From UBA4582 sp047630175 (GTDB lineage: Bacteria; Pseudomonadota; Gammaproteobacteria; Pseudomonadales; Azotimanducaceae): DNA of 53,099 bases. Positions 32,871 through 42,353 of the stretch are shown here, piece by piece (the first letter of the stretch is position 1; each line of letters opens with the position of its first letter). The stretch lies in contig JBLHVI010000017.1 in the NCBI GenBank assembly GCA_047630175.1, forward strand, positions 1 to 53,099. The letters are read 5' to 3'. Below the pieces are notes generated by a model that saw only the letters and a list, made by a program, of their open reading frames with translations, ran no database searches and had not been told where the DNA came from. The position numbers and the translations under genes are program-made.

Positions 32871-34280
32871 CTATGTCTCCCCTACGTTGAGGTCTGCCTT
32901 GCTATTCCAAGATTGTCGCTTTCGATAGATTGTCGACGGCGCGATTTCAAGTAGGCTGGCAGCCTCGTGGATACTTCCCGCGCACGTCGAGATAGCGTGT
33001 TCAATAACCCTTCGCTCTACGATCCACAAAGGTTCGATACCTTTTTTATGTGCAGTGACTTCCGGTGTCTCTGGTGCTGTATTTTCAAGTTCTGTTCGTG
33101 GTGAATAATGTGCTTGGCACTTCTCGAAAGATAGCATTGTCCCAGTGATCACGTTACCGTAATTTAGAATGATAGCATTCTGGATGACATTTTGGAGTTC
33201 CCTGACGTTGCCTGGCCAGGGGTAGCTGAGTAAATTCGATTCTGCCTCATCAGAAAACGATTCAAATCCCTTGTTTTCCTTTTCTTTGCAGGTTTGCAAA
33301 AATTTGTTTGCAAGTATTAATATATCTTGAGCTCGCTCTCGGAGTGGTGGTAACTCAATTGGAATAACGTGTAGCCGGTAGTACAAGTCCTCTCTGAATC
33401 TCCCGGCGCGGACCTCTTCCAATGGGTTTCGGTTAGTTGCGCAGATAAATCTGACATCAACAAGCTCTGTAACGTTACTCCCAACTCTTTGAAGCTCGCC
33501 AGTTTGAAGAAAGCGCAACATTTTTTTTTGTAGGACTAGGTCCATTTCGCAAATTTCATCTAGAAACAGGGTGCCATTCTTGGCGAAGGAAGCGGCACCG
33601 TCTCGACTGCTACTCGCGCCGGTGAATGCGCCTTTTACGTGTCCGAAGATCGCACTTTCCATCAGTTCGTTTGGTATCGCGCCGCAATTGATAGCATGAA
33701 AAGCACCTGTTCTTCCGCTCATTTGATGAATCGCGCTGGCCGCAAGTTCCTTTCCCGTACCGCTTTCTCCGACGATAAAAGCAGTGGCTTTGCTGGGTGC
33801 GACTGAATCTATGATTCGATATACCGCTTGCATAGGTAATGATGAGCCGATGAGACCACAGTAGCTTTGGCGGTCCATTTGCGCATAGCGGGCGACCTGA
33901 GTACTTAATGCGCGCCGTTCAAGCAAGTTTCTTATGGTAGTGTTTAGCCGGTCGGCATCAAACGGCTTGGACAGGTAGTCCATGGCACCTGAACGAAGTG
34001 CTCTTGCTGCAATTGCGTTAGAGCCGAACGCGGTCATGACGATGACGTCTAATTTCGAGGTATCAAGAAGCGGATCGGACAAAAGTTCCATGCCATTACC
34101 GTCTGGTAATTCAAGGTCCAGAAGAATGATATCAGGCTTGAAGCTTTTCCAGACTTGCCGGGCTTCTTTAAGGTTGGTTGAAACCTTAATTTCGTAGACT
34201 TTCTCTGCCAGGTAAGTAGAAAGGATTTCAGCAAGGGACTCGCTATCCTCTACGATCATCACTTTATGTTTGCTGTTCAT
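32871..34280 (-). CDS. Sigma-54-dependent response regulator (NtrC/LuxO class)
   Basis: An activator of sigma-54 RNA polymerase with three domains: receiver (phospho-Asp in DIILLDLELPDG, Asp64 of the longer reading), AAA+ ATPase with Walker A GESGTGKE, the sigma-54 contact GAFTGA, Walker B GTLFLDEI and the arginine finger region REDLYYRL, and a Fis-type helix-turn-helix (SIHEAASLLEIAPSTIYRKR). It ends two bases before the H-NOX start and heads that operon. The architecture is that of LuxO and HnoC, regulators downstream of H-NOX kinases in Vibrio and Shewanella. Start at 34280 is preferred over 34307 because it matches the family's N-terminus. Confidence 0.93.
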   Translation of the reverse strand: MNSKHKVMIVEDSESLAEILSTYLAEKVYEIKVSTNLKEARQVWKSFKPDIILLDLELPDGNGMELLSDPLLDTSKLDVIVMTAFGSNAIAARALRSGAMDYLSKPFDADRLNTTIRNLLERRALSTQVARYAQMDRQSYCGLIGSSLPMQAVYRIIDSVAPSKATAFIVGESGTGKELAASAIHQMSGRTGAFHAINCGAIPNELMESAIFGHVKGAFTGASSSRDGAASFAKNGTLFLDEICEMDLVLQKKMLRFLQTGELQRVGSNVTELVDVRFICATNRNPLEEVRAGRFREDLYYRLHVIPIELPPLRERAQDILILANKFLQTCKEKENKGFESFSDEAESNLLSYPWPGNVRELQNVIQNAIILNYGNVITGTMLSFEKCQAHYSPRTELENTAPETPEVTAHKKGIEPLWIVERRVIEHAISTCAGSIHEAASLLEIAPSTIYRKRQSWNSKADLNVGET

Positions 34281-34307
34281 GGCCAGTCTGGGTCCTGTTG
34301 GTGCCAT

Positions 34308-35404
34308 AAGGCGCGTTTAGGTCAATAAGAATTCCGCCTGATGTGGCGTTGGCGGGTCACTGAAATACAATGGTCTGTGCCTGAATTGCAATTTGAGTCT
34401 CGTCTTTTGGGTTAATGTCAGTTTACTGCAACAATTTATGCAATATTCGAGCCAGCACTTAGCGAGGGCCCTAAGCAGGTTAAAAATATGCGCATAAATA
34501 TGTTTATAAACAATATGTTAGGCGGATGGTCTTGGCGTTACACGAAGCCTTGCTTGCTAGACCTGACGCAGGTCCTATGCTGGGTCTGCTGCCCGTATAC
34601 GTCACCTTGTAGCAAAAAGTGACGTAAGCTAGCCAAGATTTGGCGCGATGGAGGGCAAATGCATTTCGGCATTATCAGTCATAGCGCCCGTTATGCATTG
34701 TGATCACTGACAACAGCGGCGTCTTCTGGTTTGAAAACGTTATGCGTGAGCGGCAGTCAGAGTATTGATACGATTTATGGGCGTCCTTCTTGGCTAGCAA
34801 GTACTTTTTGTCGCTAATTTCTACGGCAGAGTTGGTACAACAATTTGGGGGGTTGCGGCGCTTTCATTTCAATAGGTAATAACGGTTATGTCGTAAAAAA
34901 TTAATACTATGCCAAAGAAAGTAAACCATCAGGATCGTCGGGTAGCACGCGCCGTTTATGCGGTAATGGTGATAGTAGAGACGGGCCTTTAAACTATGCG
35001 ACTGGCCGACGTTTGCGTTTCGTTTGGATTTCCGTATTGGGTCATTGACACATTAATGTTGCCGACCTGTTATTTCGAAAAACTCGCTACAGTTACAGGT
35101 TAAATATGCATTCTTAAACGAAAATTCTGGGTGAACTGGGTAGATATCAAGCCCAGCGTGAATACACAGCTCCATTTCAGTCATCGACAAAGAAACAGGA
35201 TGATAGAAATAGCGGCTGTATAATTCGCAAGAAATTGATCCAGTGCGTGCGAGATAGGTAAGTAAGCGGCTCGCGATTCACCGTTTGAAAGATGGGCAAT
35301 CTGTCTCCCGATTCCGAATATAAAAATATCGGATAAATGTAAGATCTACTCCGACCTCGTTATTGCGATCCCAATGATTAGTGCCTTAGTTAACAAATCC
35401 CACC
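34308..35404. other. 1.1-kb intergenic region
   Basis: AT-richer DNA between the sigma-54 activator gene start and the hflX end. No gene with a ribosome site or family motif is found. The promoter of the H-NOX operon should be near 34310-34450, but no clear -35/-10 or sigma-54 (GG-N10-GC) element is evident. Confidence 0.4.
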
Positions 35405-36757
35405 TCAGGAAATATTGTCGGAAAGTTCACTCAGCCTCGCGACCACTTCAGGTGCGGCTCGGAATCGAAAAAATGCCCCTGCAGCATCGGCGCGCTCTTC
35501 AAGTACTTCGCACGAGGAGAATATCTCGCCGCGTAATTGCTGTGCTGACCAAGGTAAAAAGATTTCGGATTCAATCAGCTGCTGTTGAAAAACATGCATA
35601 ATCGCCTGATGCAATGCTGTTATATCATCTTTGCGTAGCGCGCTAACCACAAGACAGTCGGGATATTTGGTTTTAAGCGCTGCGGTATGCTCTGCTTGCG
35701 CGACCGCATCTCCCAGATAGTCGATTTTATTAAACACGCGAATGCGCGGCACACTATCGGCACCAATCTCGGCCAACACTTTATCTGTTACTGCCAGTTG
35801 CAGCTCGAACCTGGGGTCGCCGGCGTCAATAATGTGTAGCAACAGCGATGCGCTAAGGGCTTCGTCTAATGTTGACTTGAAGGAGGCAACTAACCCGTGC
35901 GGCAAATTGCGGATAAAACCAACGGTATCGGTCACTAACACCCGCGGCACACCCTCTGGATGTAAGGTCCGTACCTTGGTGTCTAGCGTGGCGAAGAGTT
36001 TGTTCGCCACCAGTGCTTCACTGCCCGTCAAGGCACGCATCAACGTCGACTTACCCGCGTTGGTATATCCGACTAGCGCGACCTGAGCTAGCCCAGGTTG
36101 TCCCTGTCGTAGAGATCGCTGTGTATCCCGACCCGCCTCCATGGCCGTAATTTCCTTTTGCAGCTCGGCAATACGTTCGCGAACCTTATGCGCGTCTAAT
36201 TCGCTGCGTGACTGCCCTGTACCGCGCCCACCGGTGCTGCTGCGCTGTCGCCCTGTGGGTCCAGCGCGCTTAGCCGCCTCACGCAAACGCGGCGCCATAT
36301 AGGTCAGCCGGGCGATCTCAACTTGTACCTTTGCTGCGTGCGAGCTGGCATTGCGATGAAAAATCTCGAGTATGACGACGGTACGATCCATCACCTCGCA
36401 ACTAACTTCATTCTCCAGATTGAGCGCCTGAGATGGTGAAATTTCATGGTCGACCAGAATATAATCCACGGATTCACTGGCCTTCAGCGGGGTATTAACT
36501 TGGGCTAACGCATCTACGTTAGCTTGTTGATCTTCTAAGAATTGTCGTATCTCTTCGCGTTTACCTGTACCTATATAAGCCTTCGAGTCGAAAGACGAAC
36601 GCTTTTGGGTAAATTGCCCTATCACTTCCAGGCCTAAAGTTTTTGCCAATTCACCCAATTCAGCCAGCGACGATTCAAATTCAATATCGCTGACGCTGTC
36701 TAATTGCACGGCGACGATAAGCGCACGTGGAATGGATGCTTTTTCGGGGTTTAACAT
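35405..36757 (-). CDS. hflX: Ribosome-associated GTPase HflX
   Basis: HflX binds the large ribosomal subunit and splits stalled ribosomes after stress. The 450-residue protein has the N-terminal glycine-rich HflX domain with VDHEISPSQALNLE and RTVVILEIFHRNASSHAAK, then the linker RAGPTGRQRSSTGGRGTGQ that contacts the ribosome, a coiled coil, and the GTPase domain with G1 GYTNAGKST, G3 DTVGFI and G4 NKID. Size and order are as usual. The usual neighbours (hfq, hflK, hflC) are not in the window. The ribosome site upstream of ATG is weak (GAGAAG). Confidence 0.97.
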   Translation of the reverse strand: MLNPEKASIPRALIVAVQLDSVSDIEFESSLAELGELAKTLGLEVIGQFTQKRSSFDSKAYIGTGKREEIRQFLEDQQANVDALAQVNTPLKASESVDYILVDHEISPSQALNLENEVSCEVMDRTVVILEIFHRNASSHAAKVQVEIARLTYMAPRLREAAKRAGPTGRQRSSTGGRGTGQSRSELDAHKVRERIAELQKEITAMEAGRDTQRSLRQGQPGLAQVALVGYTNAGKSTLMRALTGSEALVANKLFATLDTKVRTLHPEGVPRVLVTDTVGFIRNLPHGLVASFKSTLDEALSASLLLHIIDAGDPRFELQLAVTDKVLAEIGADSVPRIRVFNKIDYLGDAVAQAEHTAALKTKYPDCLVVSALRKDDITALHQAIMHVFQQQLIESEIFLPWSAQQLRGEIFSSCEVLEERADAAGAFFRFRAAPEVVARLSELSDNIS

Positions 36758-37260
36758 GGCCAGCTTCTCAGGGAATTGGGGGTGAGAGGGATTTAAAACG
36801 AAGTTCTCTGGCTGTCTAGTCTACACAGTATATTGGACTAACAGCTAAGAGAAGACCGATTAAATGTCAAAAAAGGCAGCTTTCGGATTGCTTCAGTCAA
36901 ATGCAATTTTACTGGGAAATGTCGCTTTTAGTCGTCGCCCAATCTGCCACGTTGTAAACAAGTAAGCGACCGCGGCAGCTGTCATTACTGCCATCATAAC
37001 GTTGTCAAAAATCGACATCATTGGGTAGCACCAAGGCACAATGAGCGCTCAATTAATGGCGTCAGGAATGATGGGTTGCCGGGCTGTCTCTAGGTAGGTT
37101 GGGAGCATGAGTTTTTGCATAGCGTGAAAGATGCCAGTGCTTTAGTACACAACCACAAAAAACATAGAATATTAAGGTGTCAAAATCGAAGAGTGGCTAA
37201 CCCAGCATTTTTTGATACTTTCGCTGTCGGAAAACAAACCGTAGCCGGCATTATCGTCGG
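36758..37260. other. Intergenic region with a possible tiny membrane frame
   Basis: On the minus strand 36893-37021 encodes 42 residues starting MMSIFDNVMMAVMTAAAV, then AYLFTTWQIGRRLKAT, one membrane span and a basic tail. It has no clear ribosome site, so it is a weak candidate. Nothing else is assignable. Confidence 0.25.
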
Positions 37261-37872
37261 ATGAATACATACAAGCGCCAGCGATTCACTGCCAACATCC
37301 GCATTGACATAGTCTGGCTGAATTTCCGATTCAAAATCAGCTATCAAGATATTGTGTGCGAGGTGATTCTTCGTTTGTTTACCCGGTTCGGTACAATTCA
37401 TGCTCGTCGATTGAAATACAAGCATTGTGACGACGGCGATATTTTTTTCATCGATAAGGGCTTCGTGAAGATAAAAGTCTAGCAACATTAACTGTGCCGC
37501 GCTGTCTCTGCGACTCGCCCGATAAGTGCAGCAGAGTTGTTGATGCATCCCTCCAAGCCCGACGTGATGGTGCGGCAGCAAAGTAAGTTCTTGGTGATGA
37601 CTCAGACCTCACGGTCGTGAATCCGGAAGCACATTGACGGAACAAATTAAGTAGTTGTCGGGTTCGCGCCGGGAACCAATGCCAGATTTAGTACGATACC
37701 ATTCGGGATACGAACAACGGGCGGGGAAGCCACAGGAGAGCACCCTGATCCGTGAGTGAGTTATAAGTCGGACCGACGTCTCTTGGAGTTTACATCTGTC
37801 ATACGGGCTCGAAGATTCCTGTACGCTCACGTGGCATTGTTCGTGCTGCGCACTACCGTGAACTTACGATGA
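37261..37872 (+). mobile_element. Fossil IS6-family (IS26-like) transposase
   Basis: Pieces of an IS6-type DDE transposase appear in order in three frames. They are YKRQRFTANI to FRFKISYQDIV (N-terminus); FGTIHARRLKYKHCDDGD and FFIDKGFVKI (around the first catalytic Asp); QH-LCRAV after two stops; CSRVVDASLQARRDGAAAK; TNNGRGSHRRAP (the NNRAENSHxPTR region); and RARRFLYAHVALF (C-terminus). Stops and shifts make it inactive. Terminal inverted repeats are not visible. It records an old insertion. Confidence 0.6.
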
Positions 37873-38468
37873 ATGTGTTCTTACAATGATGCAGGGTGGT
37901 CGCTTGCTTCTAAATCATCAAAAAGCTTACTTGCCTTTAAAACATCAAAAAAGTTGATTGGAGGGTGAAGCTACATCGATGCGTATGAATTCGGGTTGCG
38001 AAAATAACCGGACGCGTAAACTCGCTTTTATCAACTGTTATAGGAAAAGATAGAAATTCATATTGCTGCCAGTGAAAAAAATTTCTAACCGCATTAAAAC
38101 GACTGACTCTCCAGAACGTAATTAGCTTTGTTGGATTTAGTAAACTGCTTTCATGATTTTAAGGGGCAATAGTTTATTGGTATGGAATACTATCTGCTAC
38201 TCAATGACTTCAACTTGTTGCGCTATAACAAAATGACATCTCTTGCGAGCTACATCGGGGTGACCCGTAGTGGATAGATAAACTACGCATTAAGTCGAAT
38301 GATTTATCTGTGCAAAAAATTAACGTGTGCCAATTTTAGTCTGGGCTTAAAGCCTGCAATAACCTGCTAGCTTCTCTGTTAAATATCTGTCAAAAAGTAA
38401 CGTTAATATGCTATTAAGTAGCAAATAATATAGGGTTTAGACGCAAATATTATAGGTATATATAGTCT
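37873..38468. other. AT-rich region upstream of the surface operon
   Basis: No intact gene. A plus-strand frame 38182-38370, broken by TAG at 38275, reads LLLNDFNLLRYNKM and LASYIGVTRSG then INYALSRM, which resembles a Fis- or Xre-like helix-turn-helix remnant. Two partial direct repeats of TTTAAAACATCAAAAAAG type occur near 37912-37950. Upstream control elements of the surface operon may lie here. Confidence 0.35.
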
Positions 38469-38534
38469 TACATATTGCCTACATGTTACCTACATACAGC
38501 CCACATATCGCCTACACATTACCTACATATTAAC
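38469..38534. repeat. Six degenerate 11-bp tandem repeats
   Basis: Units TACATATTGCC, TACATGTTACC, TACATACAGCC, CACATATCGCC, TACACATTACC and TACATATTAAC follow one another without gaps. The period is close to one helical turn, so the same DNA face is presented six times. The array ends about 128 bp before the first gene of the surface operon and could be a multi-site regulator-binding region or a bent upstream element. Confidence 0.85.
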
Positions 38535-38661
38535 TCGCTAAATGTTGCTTAGATACGTATCCATTTAAAGGAATAGTGCTAGATCTAGCGAGGAGTCATT
38601 AGACATCCGGCTAAACGTTTCTTCTAGACGGACTCGTTAAAATAATATGGAAGGGTTTGAA

Positions 38662-39822
38662 ATGACCGATATTACTAAAAATCATTCTGGAAATATCAGG
38701 CGCGTGGCGCTACTTACCATTGGTCTGGTGTTCGGGGCGGCACACAACACGATGGCAGCAGGTACCGCATCTGGTACGAGTGTGGGCAATATAGCCACAA
38801 TCAACTATTCGGTGGATGGTACAGCGCAGCCGCCAGTTGGCTCTACCGAGGGCGGTAACACAGCTGGTCCAGGGGCAGAGACTACATTCTTGGTGGGTAC
38901 GACAATCAACTTGACCTTAGTTGAAACCGATACCACATTCACGCCAGTTGCAGCGGGCTCTTCATTGCAGGCTACCGCGTTTACATTGACCAACCTTGGT
39001 AATGACAGCCACGGTTATAATCTTACGGCCGCCAACAGTACCCTTGCTGTTTTTGGTTTGGCTGATACTTTTGACGCAGGATCTTTTGCGTATTACATCG
39101 ATGTCAACAATGATGGTTTGCTTGATATAAATGATACTTTAATAACATCGGTAGATTCGCTTGCTCCAGATGGCTCGCTTAACTTGCTGGTTACTGCGAC
39201 TATTCCGGTATCAGAAGTAGATGGTGCACAGTCAGCGATCAGTTTGACCGCTGTAACGACAACGGAAAATACCACAAACGCTGTGGTAGAAACAGTTGGC
39301 GCATATGATTCTTCTGTTGTGCAAATCGTTTTTTCTGATCCTTTAACATCTGCATCTGGTACTGATCCAGGTCAGACAGCAGGCGATGCTACTGCGGTTG
39401 CATTAGATGCCTATCGTGTCTTAACCGCAGCCTTGACTGTAACAAAAGCCACTGCCGTATATTCCGATCCGGCTAATGGGACCGCCAGTCCTAAAGCTAT
39501 CCCAGGCGCTATCCTTACCTATACGATAACTATCGTAAATAATGGCACCGGAACGGCTACTGGTATCAGCGTCAGCGATGTAGTCGACGAAATAAGTACA
39601 GGTACTGTGTCATTTAATACGGTCTACGTTGATGCCACGATTACATGTGCTGCCGCTCAAGGTATCGTCGTGAAAGACGGCACTGATGTAGCTGGTTTGT
39701 GCAAATCTAATATTGCCGATCTAGACAGCGCTGATTTTACTGGCATTGTAGCGACGGCAACCGGTTTGACCCTTGCTGGTGGTGAAACTGCAACGGTGCA
39801 GTTCCAAATCACCATCCAGTAA
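38662..39822 (+). CDS. Secreted DUF11-like surface protein
   Basis: A protein of 386 residues with a signal peptide (basic N-terminus, hydrophobic core ALLTIGLVFGA, cleavage near NTMA-AGTA). The mature start AGTASGTSVGNIATINYSVDG is typical of bacterial surface proteins with DUF11 repeats. The C-terminal 130 residues include VYSDPANGTASPKAIPGA and LTYTITIVNNGTGTA, the DUF11 Ig-like fold start. The start at 38662 follows GGAAGGGTTTGAA; the ATG five codons earlier lacks this spacing. First gene of a five-gene plus-strand operon. Function is structural or adhesive by inference. Confidence 0.8.
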   Translation: MTDITKNHSGNIRRVALLTIGLVFGAAHNTMAAGTASGTSVGNIATINYSVDGTAQPPVGSTEGGNTAGPGAETTFLVGTTINLTLVETDTTFTPVAAGSSLQATAFTLTNLGNDSHGYNLTAANSTLAVFGLADTFDAGSFAYYIDVNNDGLLDINDTLITSVDSLAPDGSLNLLVTATIPVSEVDGAQSAISLTAVTTTENTTNAVVETVGAYDSSVVQIVFSDPLTSASGTDPGQTAGDATAVALDAYRVLTAALTVTKATAVYSDPANGTASPKAIPGAILTYTITIVNNGTGTATGISVSDVVDEISTGTVSFNTVYVDATITCAAAQGIVVKDGTDVAGLCKSNIADLDSADFTGIVATATGLTLAGGETATVQFQITIQ

Positions 39823-40006
39823 CGAGACTCGATCTGGCCATAAGCCAGCACATGGCGTAGCGCGTGTTGTCCCGGCGTGTCGGGCAACACGTTTTTCGTT
39901 GGGTCTGAAAAGTTGAGATCTCAACAAAGGTAAGTTTTCCTAATCTATGTTTCATGATCGAACCCTTCACAGAGCAGCGTCTGGAAGTGTTCAAATACTG
40001 GGATAG

Positions 40007-42337
40007 ATGGTGACCGAAATGCGGCTAGATATGGCATTTTATACACACAAAAATTCGAAGAAGAACAACAAAAACCAAATTTCAAACCTTAAAAAAAACG
40101 AGTCGATACACATGCATAGTTGCCGCCGCATGACGGTATATGCTGATGGAACCGCAACCATAATTAGGTTTGCGTTTTCCATGCAACGGCTGTTCGTCAT
40201 TACCATAAGTTGTCTGTCATTACTTGTGACGGTGCTAGCCGCCCATGCGGCGGGTACAGCATCTGGCACGCTCATCACCAGTGTCTCGACGATAACTTAT
40301 AGTGTTGATGATGTAGACCAAGACCCTATTACGTCTGATGTCGCTGCGTTTGTTGTTGACAATATGGTCAACCTTACCGTGTTCGAGACCAGTGGAACAT
40401 TGACTACCGACGATGTCATTGATGGCGCGGTTGGGGTGATTGCCACATTCACCGTCACTAACAATGGTAATGCATGGCAAGACTACGTGCTGACGGTTCT
40501 TCAAGGCGTCACCGGGCAGAGTTTGTTTAGCAACACCGATAACTTCGATGTCATAAACTGCAGCAGTCTTATCGAGAGTGATGCCAACGTCGGCTATCAG
40601 CCTCTACAAGACACTGCCACCTTCATTGACGAACTGGCACCCGATGCCACCCAAACCGTTTATGTGCTCTGTAGCGTGCCCACCGGACAAGTCATCGGTG
40701 ACGTGTCTATTATCAGCCTGGTCGCTACGACCCACACTGGTAATACTGCAGGAAAAGGTCAGCTTACGACCGAAGACGCTGGCGCCGATACTCCCGGCGC
40801 AGTGCAGGTCGTATTTATAGATGTCAGTGCAGGTGATCTACAGGGTGATAATGCCCCCAGAAACGGTCAGCATTCCGCCCGCGATGGGTACTGGTTAGAC
40901 ACTCAGGCGCCCTGCCAGACAGAACCTAGCAACCCTACGACAGGAAATGCGACTATTTTTTTAGCGCCAGCGGGTGCGGTTGATTCAGGCAATGAGAATA
41001 ATATGCCATCCATCCTGGCAGCCATTTCGGTATGGGTTGGGACCGACACCGAAGCTTACAAAGATGACGAGGGTGGGAGTGAAAGCGGTGTTGCTCAGGG
41101 ATGGTATTCGACGACCTATAATAGCGATTTGTCGGGCGCAGAAATTGTCTGGGCCGGTGTTTCGGGTTCCTACATCTCGGGTGCAAGCTACCTTTTAGTC
41201 AAGGACGGTAAACGTAAACCTGCATGGTATTTGTTTGATATTTCTAACTGGGACGGCATGGAAACTATTTCGCTTTTGGGATTTTGGCCCAAAAAAGGCA
41301 GTATTTCTCATGTGTCAATTCTGAATGCGGAAGGTTGTGACGACTTGCCGGCGAGGGGGTTGAGATTTGATTGGCCCACCCAAGGTAACAATCCGGCGAC
41401 ATTTGTCGAGGCCGCCGCCAACGATGGCAGCGTCCCATTTTTTTCGACACTGACGCTTACCAGTGCGACTTTTACGGGTGTTAATGGTGCAGCCTTGACC
41501 GGTGGTGTGGTAAGTAACGTTCCACCCGGCTTGACCGCGGTGCTGACCAAAACGGGCAGCACCACCGCGACCCTGAGCTTGATCGGTCATGCTACGGCGC
41601 ATGGCGACGCTCAAGATATTTCAAATCTGACAGTAAGTTTGAATGATGCGAGCTTCACCCTAGGTAATGCCGCTGGCGTGGCAGGTGCATTTAGGAATGA
41701 CTTGGTGGTTGACTTTATCGATTGGGCCGTTGTCGACTTGACCCCCACAGTGATTCACATTCAACACCCATCGGGCTGCAGTGAAGCCCACCACAACAAC
41801 CACAACAACCACAACAACGGCAACCACAACAGCAGTAATCACAACAGCAGTAATCACAACAGTAGCAACCACAACAGTAGCAACCACAACAGCAGTAATC
41901 ACAACAGCAGCAATCATAACAGCAGTAATCACAACAGCAGCAATCACAACAGCAGCAACCACAACAGCAGCAACCACAACAGCAGCAACCACAACAGCAG
42001 CAATCACAACAGCAGTAAAAACAAAAACAAAAACAAAAACAAAAAAAATGGCAATGGCAATGGCAACGAGCACGGCTGTGAAATCGTCTCTGGGTCTATC
42101 CTCACCTATCAAATAGATTTGCCCGTCACCGGTAATATAGACGGCCTCGTCCTCACTAACCCCATTCCTATGAACATGACCTACGTTGCCGAGAGTATTT
42201 TCGTCAACGGCGTCGTGAAGACTGACGCCACAGACGGCGATAATGCCGAATTCAGCACCAACACCATCATCGTGACAGCGGGTACGATTGCCGGCACGAC
42301 GATATTTAGCTTCACCTTCCGCACGACCATTAACTAA
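40007..42337 (+). CDS. Secreted DUF11-like protein with Asn/His/Ser tandem repeats
   Basis: Up to 776 residues. A good signal peptide begins at residue 59 (MQRLFVITISCLSLLVTVL, cleavage AHA-AGTA; ATG at 40181), so the true start may be 40181, or the longer N-region may be an extension; ribosome sites do not decide. The mature protein starts AGTASGTLITSVSTITYSVD. A middle beta-strand domain has NVPPGLTAVLTKTGSTTATL and LVVDFIDWA. A low-complexity block at about 595-680 (NNHNNHNN, 13 NHNSS units, KNKNKNKNK, GNGNGNE) leads into a last DUF11-like domain (GSILTYQIDLPVTGNIDGL). The His/Asn-rich block might bind metal or act as a flexible linker. Confidence 0.8.
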   Translation: MVTEMRLDMAFYTHKNSKKNNKNQISNLKKNESIHMHSCRRMTVYADGTATIIRFAFSMQRLFVITISCLSLLVTVLAAHAAGTASGTLITSVSTITYSVDDVDQDPITSDVAAFVVDNMVNLTVFETSGTLTTDDVIDGAVGVIATFTVTNNGNAWQDYVLTVLQGVTGQSLFSNTDNFDVINCSSLIESDANVGYQPLQDTATFIDELAPDATQTVYVLCSVPTGQVIGDVSIISLVATTHTGNTAGKGQLTTEDAGADTPGAVQVVFIDVSAGDLQGDNAPRNGQHSARDGYWLDTQAPCQTEPSNPTTGNATIFLAPAGAVDSGNENNMPSILAAISVWVGTDTEAYKDDEGGSESGVAQGWYSTTYNSDLSGAEIVWAGVSGSYISGASYLLVKDGKRKPAWYLFDISNWDGMETISLLGFWPKKGSISHVSILNAEGCDDLPARGLRFDWPTQGNNPATFVEAAANDGSVPFFSTLTLTSATFTGVNGAALTGGVVSNVPPGLTAVLTKTGSTTATLSLIGHATAHGDAQDISNLTVSLNDASFTLGNAAGVAGAFRNDLVVDFIDWAVVDLTPTVIHIQHPSGCSEAHHNNHNNHNNGNHNSSNHNSSNHNSSNHNSSNHNSSNHNSSNHNSSNHNSSNHNSSNHNSSNHNSSNHNSSNHNSSKNKNKNKNKKNGNGNGNEHGCEIVSGSILTYQIDLPVTGNIDGLVLTNPIPMNMTYVAESIFVNGVVKTDATDGDNAEFSTNTIIVTAGTIAGTTIFSFTFRTTIN
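41822..42016 (+). repeat. Thirteen 15-bp tandem repeats encoding NHNSS
   Basis: Units of the type AAYCACAACAGCAGY repeat 13 times in frame, differing mainly at silent third positions. Gain or loss of a unit keeps the reading frame, so length variation would alter the protein and not destroy it. The tract is open in several frames and misleads gene finders. Confidence 0.93.
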
Positions 42338-42353
42338 CAGGCTGGAGATCACT

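Noticed and set aside
41822..42016. CRISPR-like array
   Set aside because: Units are contiguous 15-mers without spacers and are in frame in a secreted protein; likewise the 11-bp and 15-bp arrays have no spacers.
41781..42116. Plus-strand Thr-rich frame across the same tract
   Set aside because: A shifted reading of the 15-bp repeats; repeats without stops are open in several frames.
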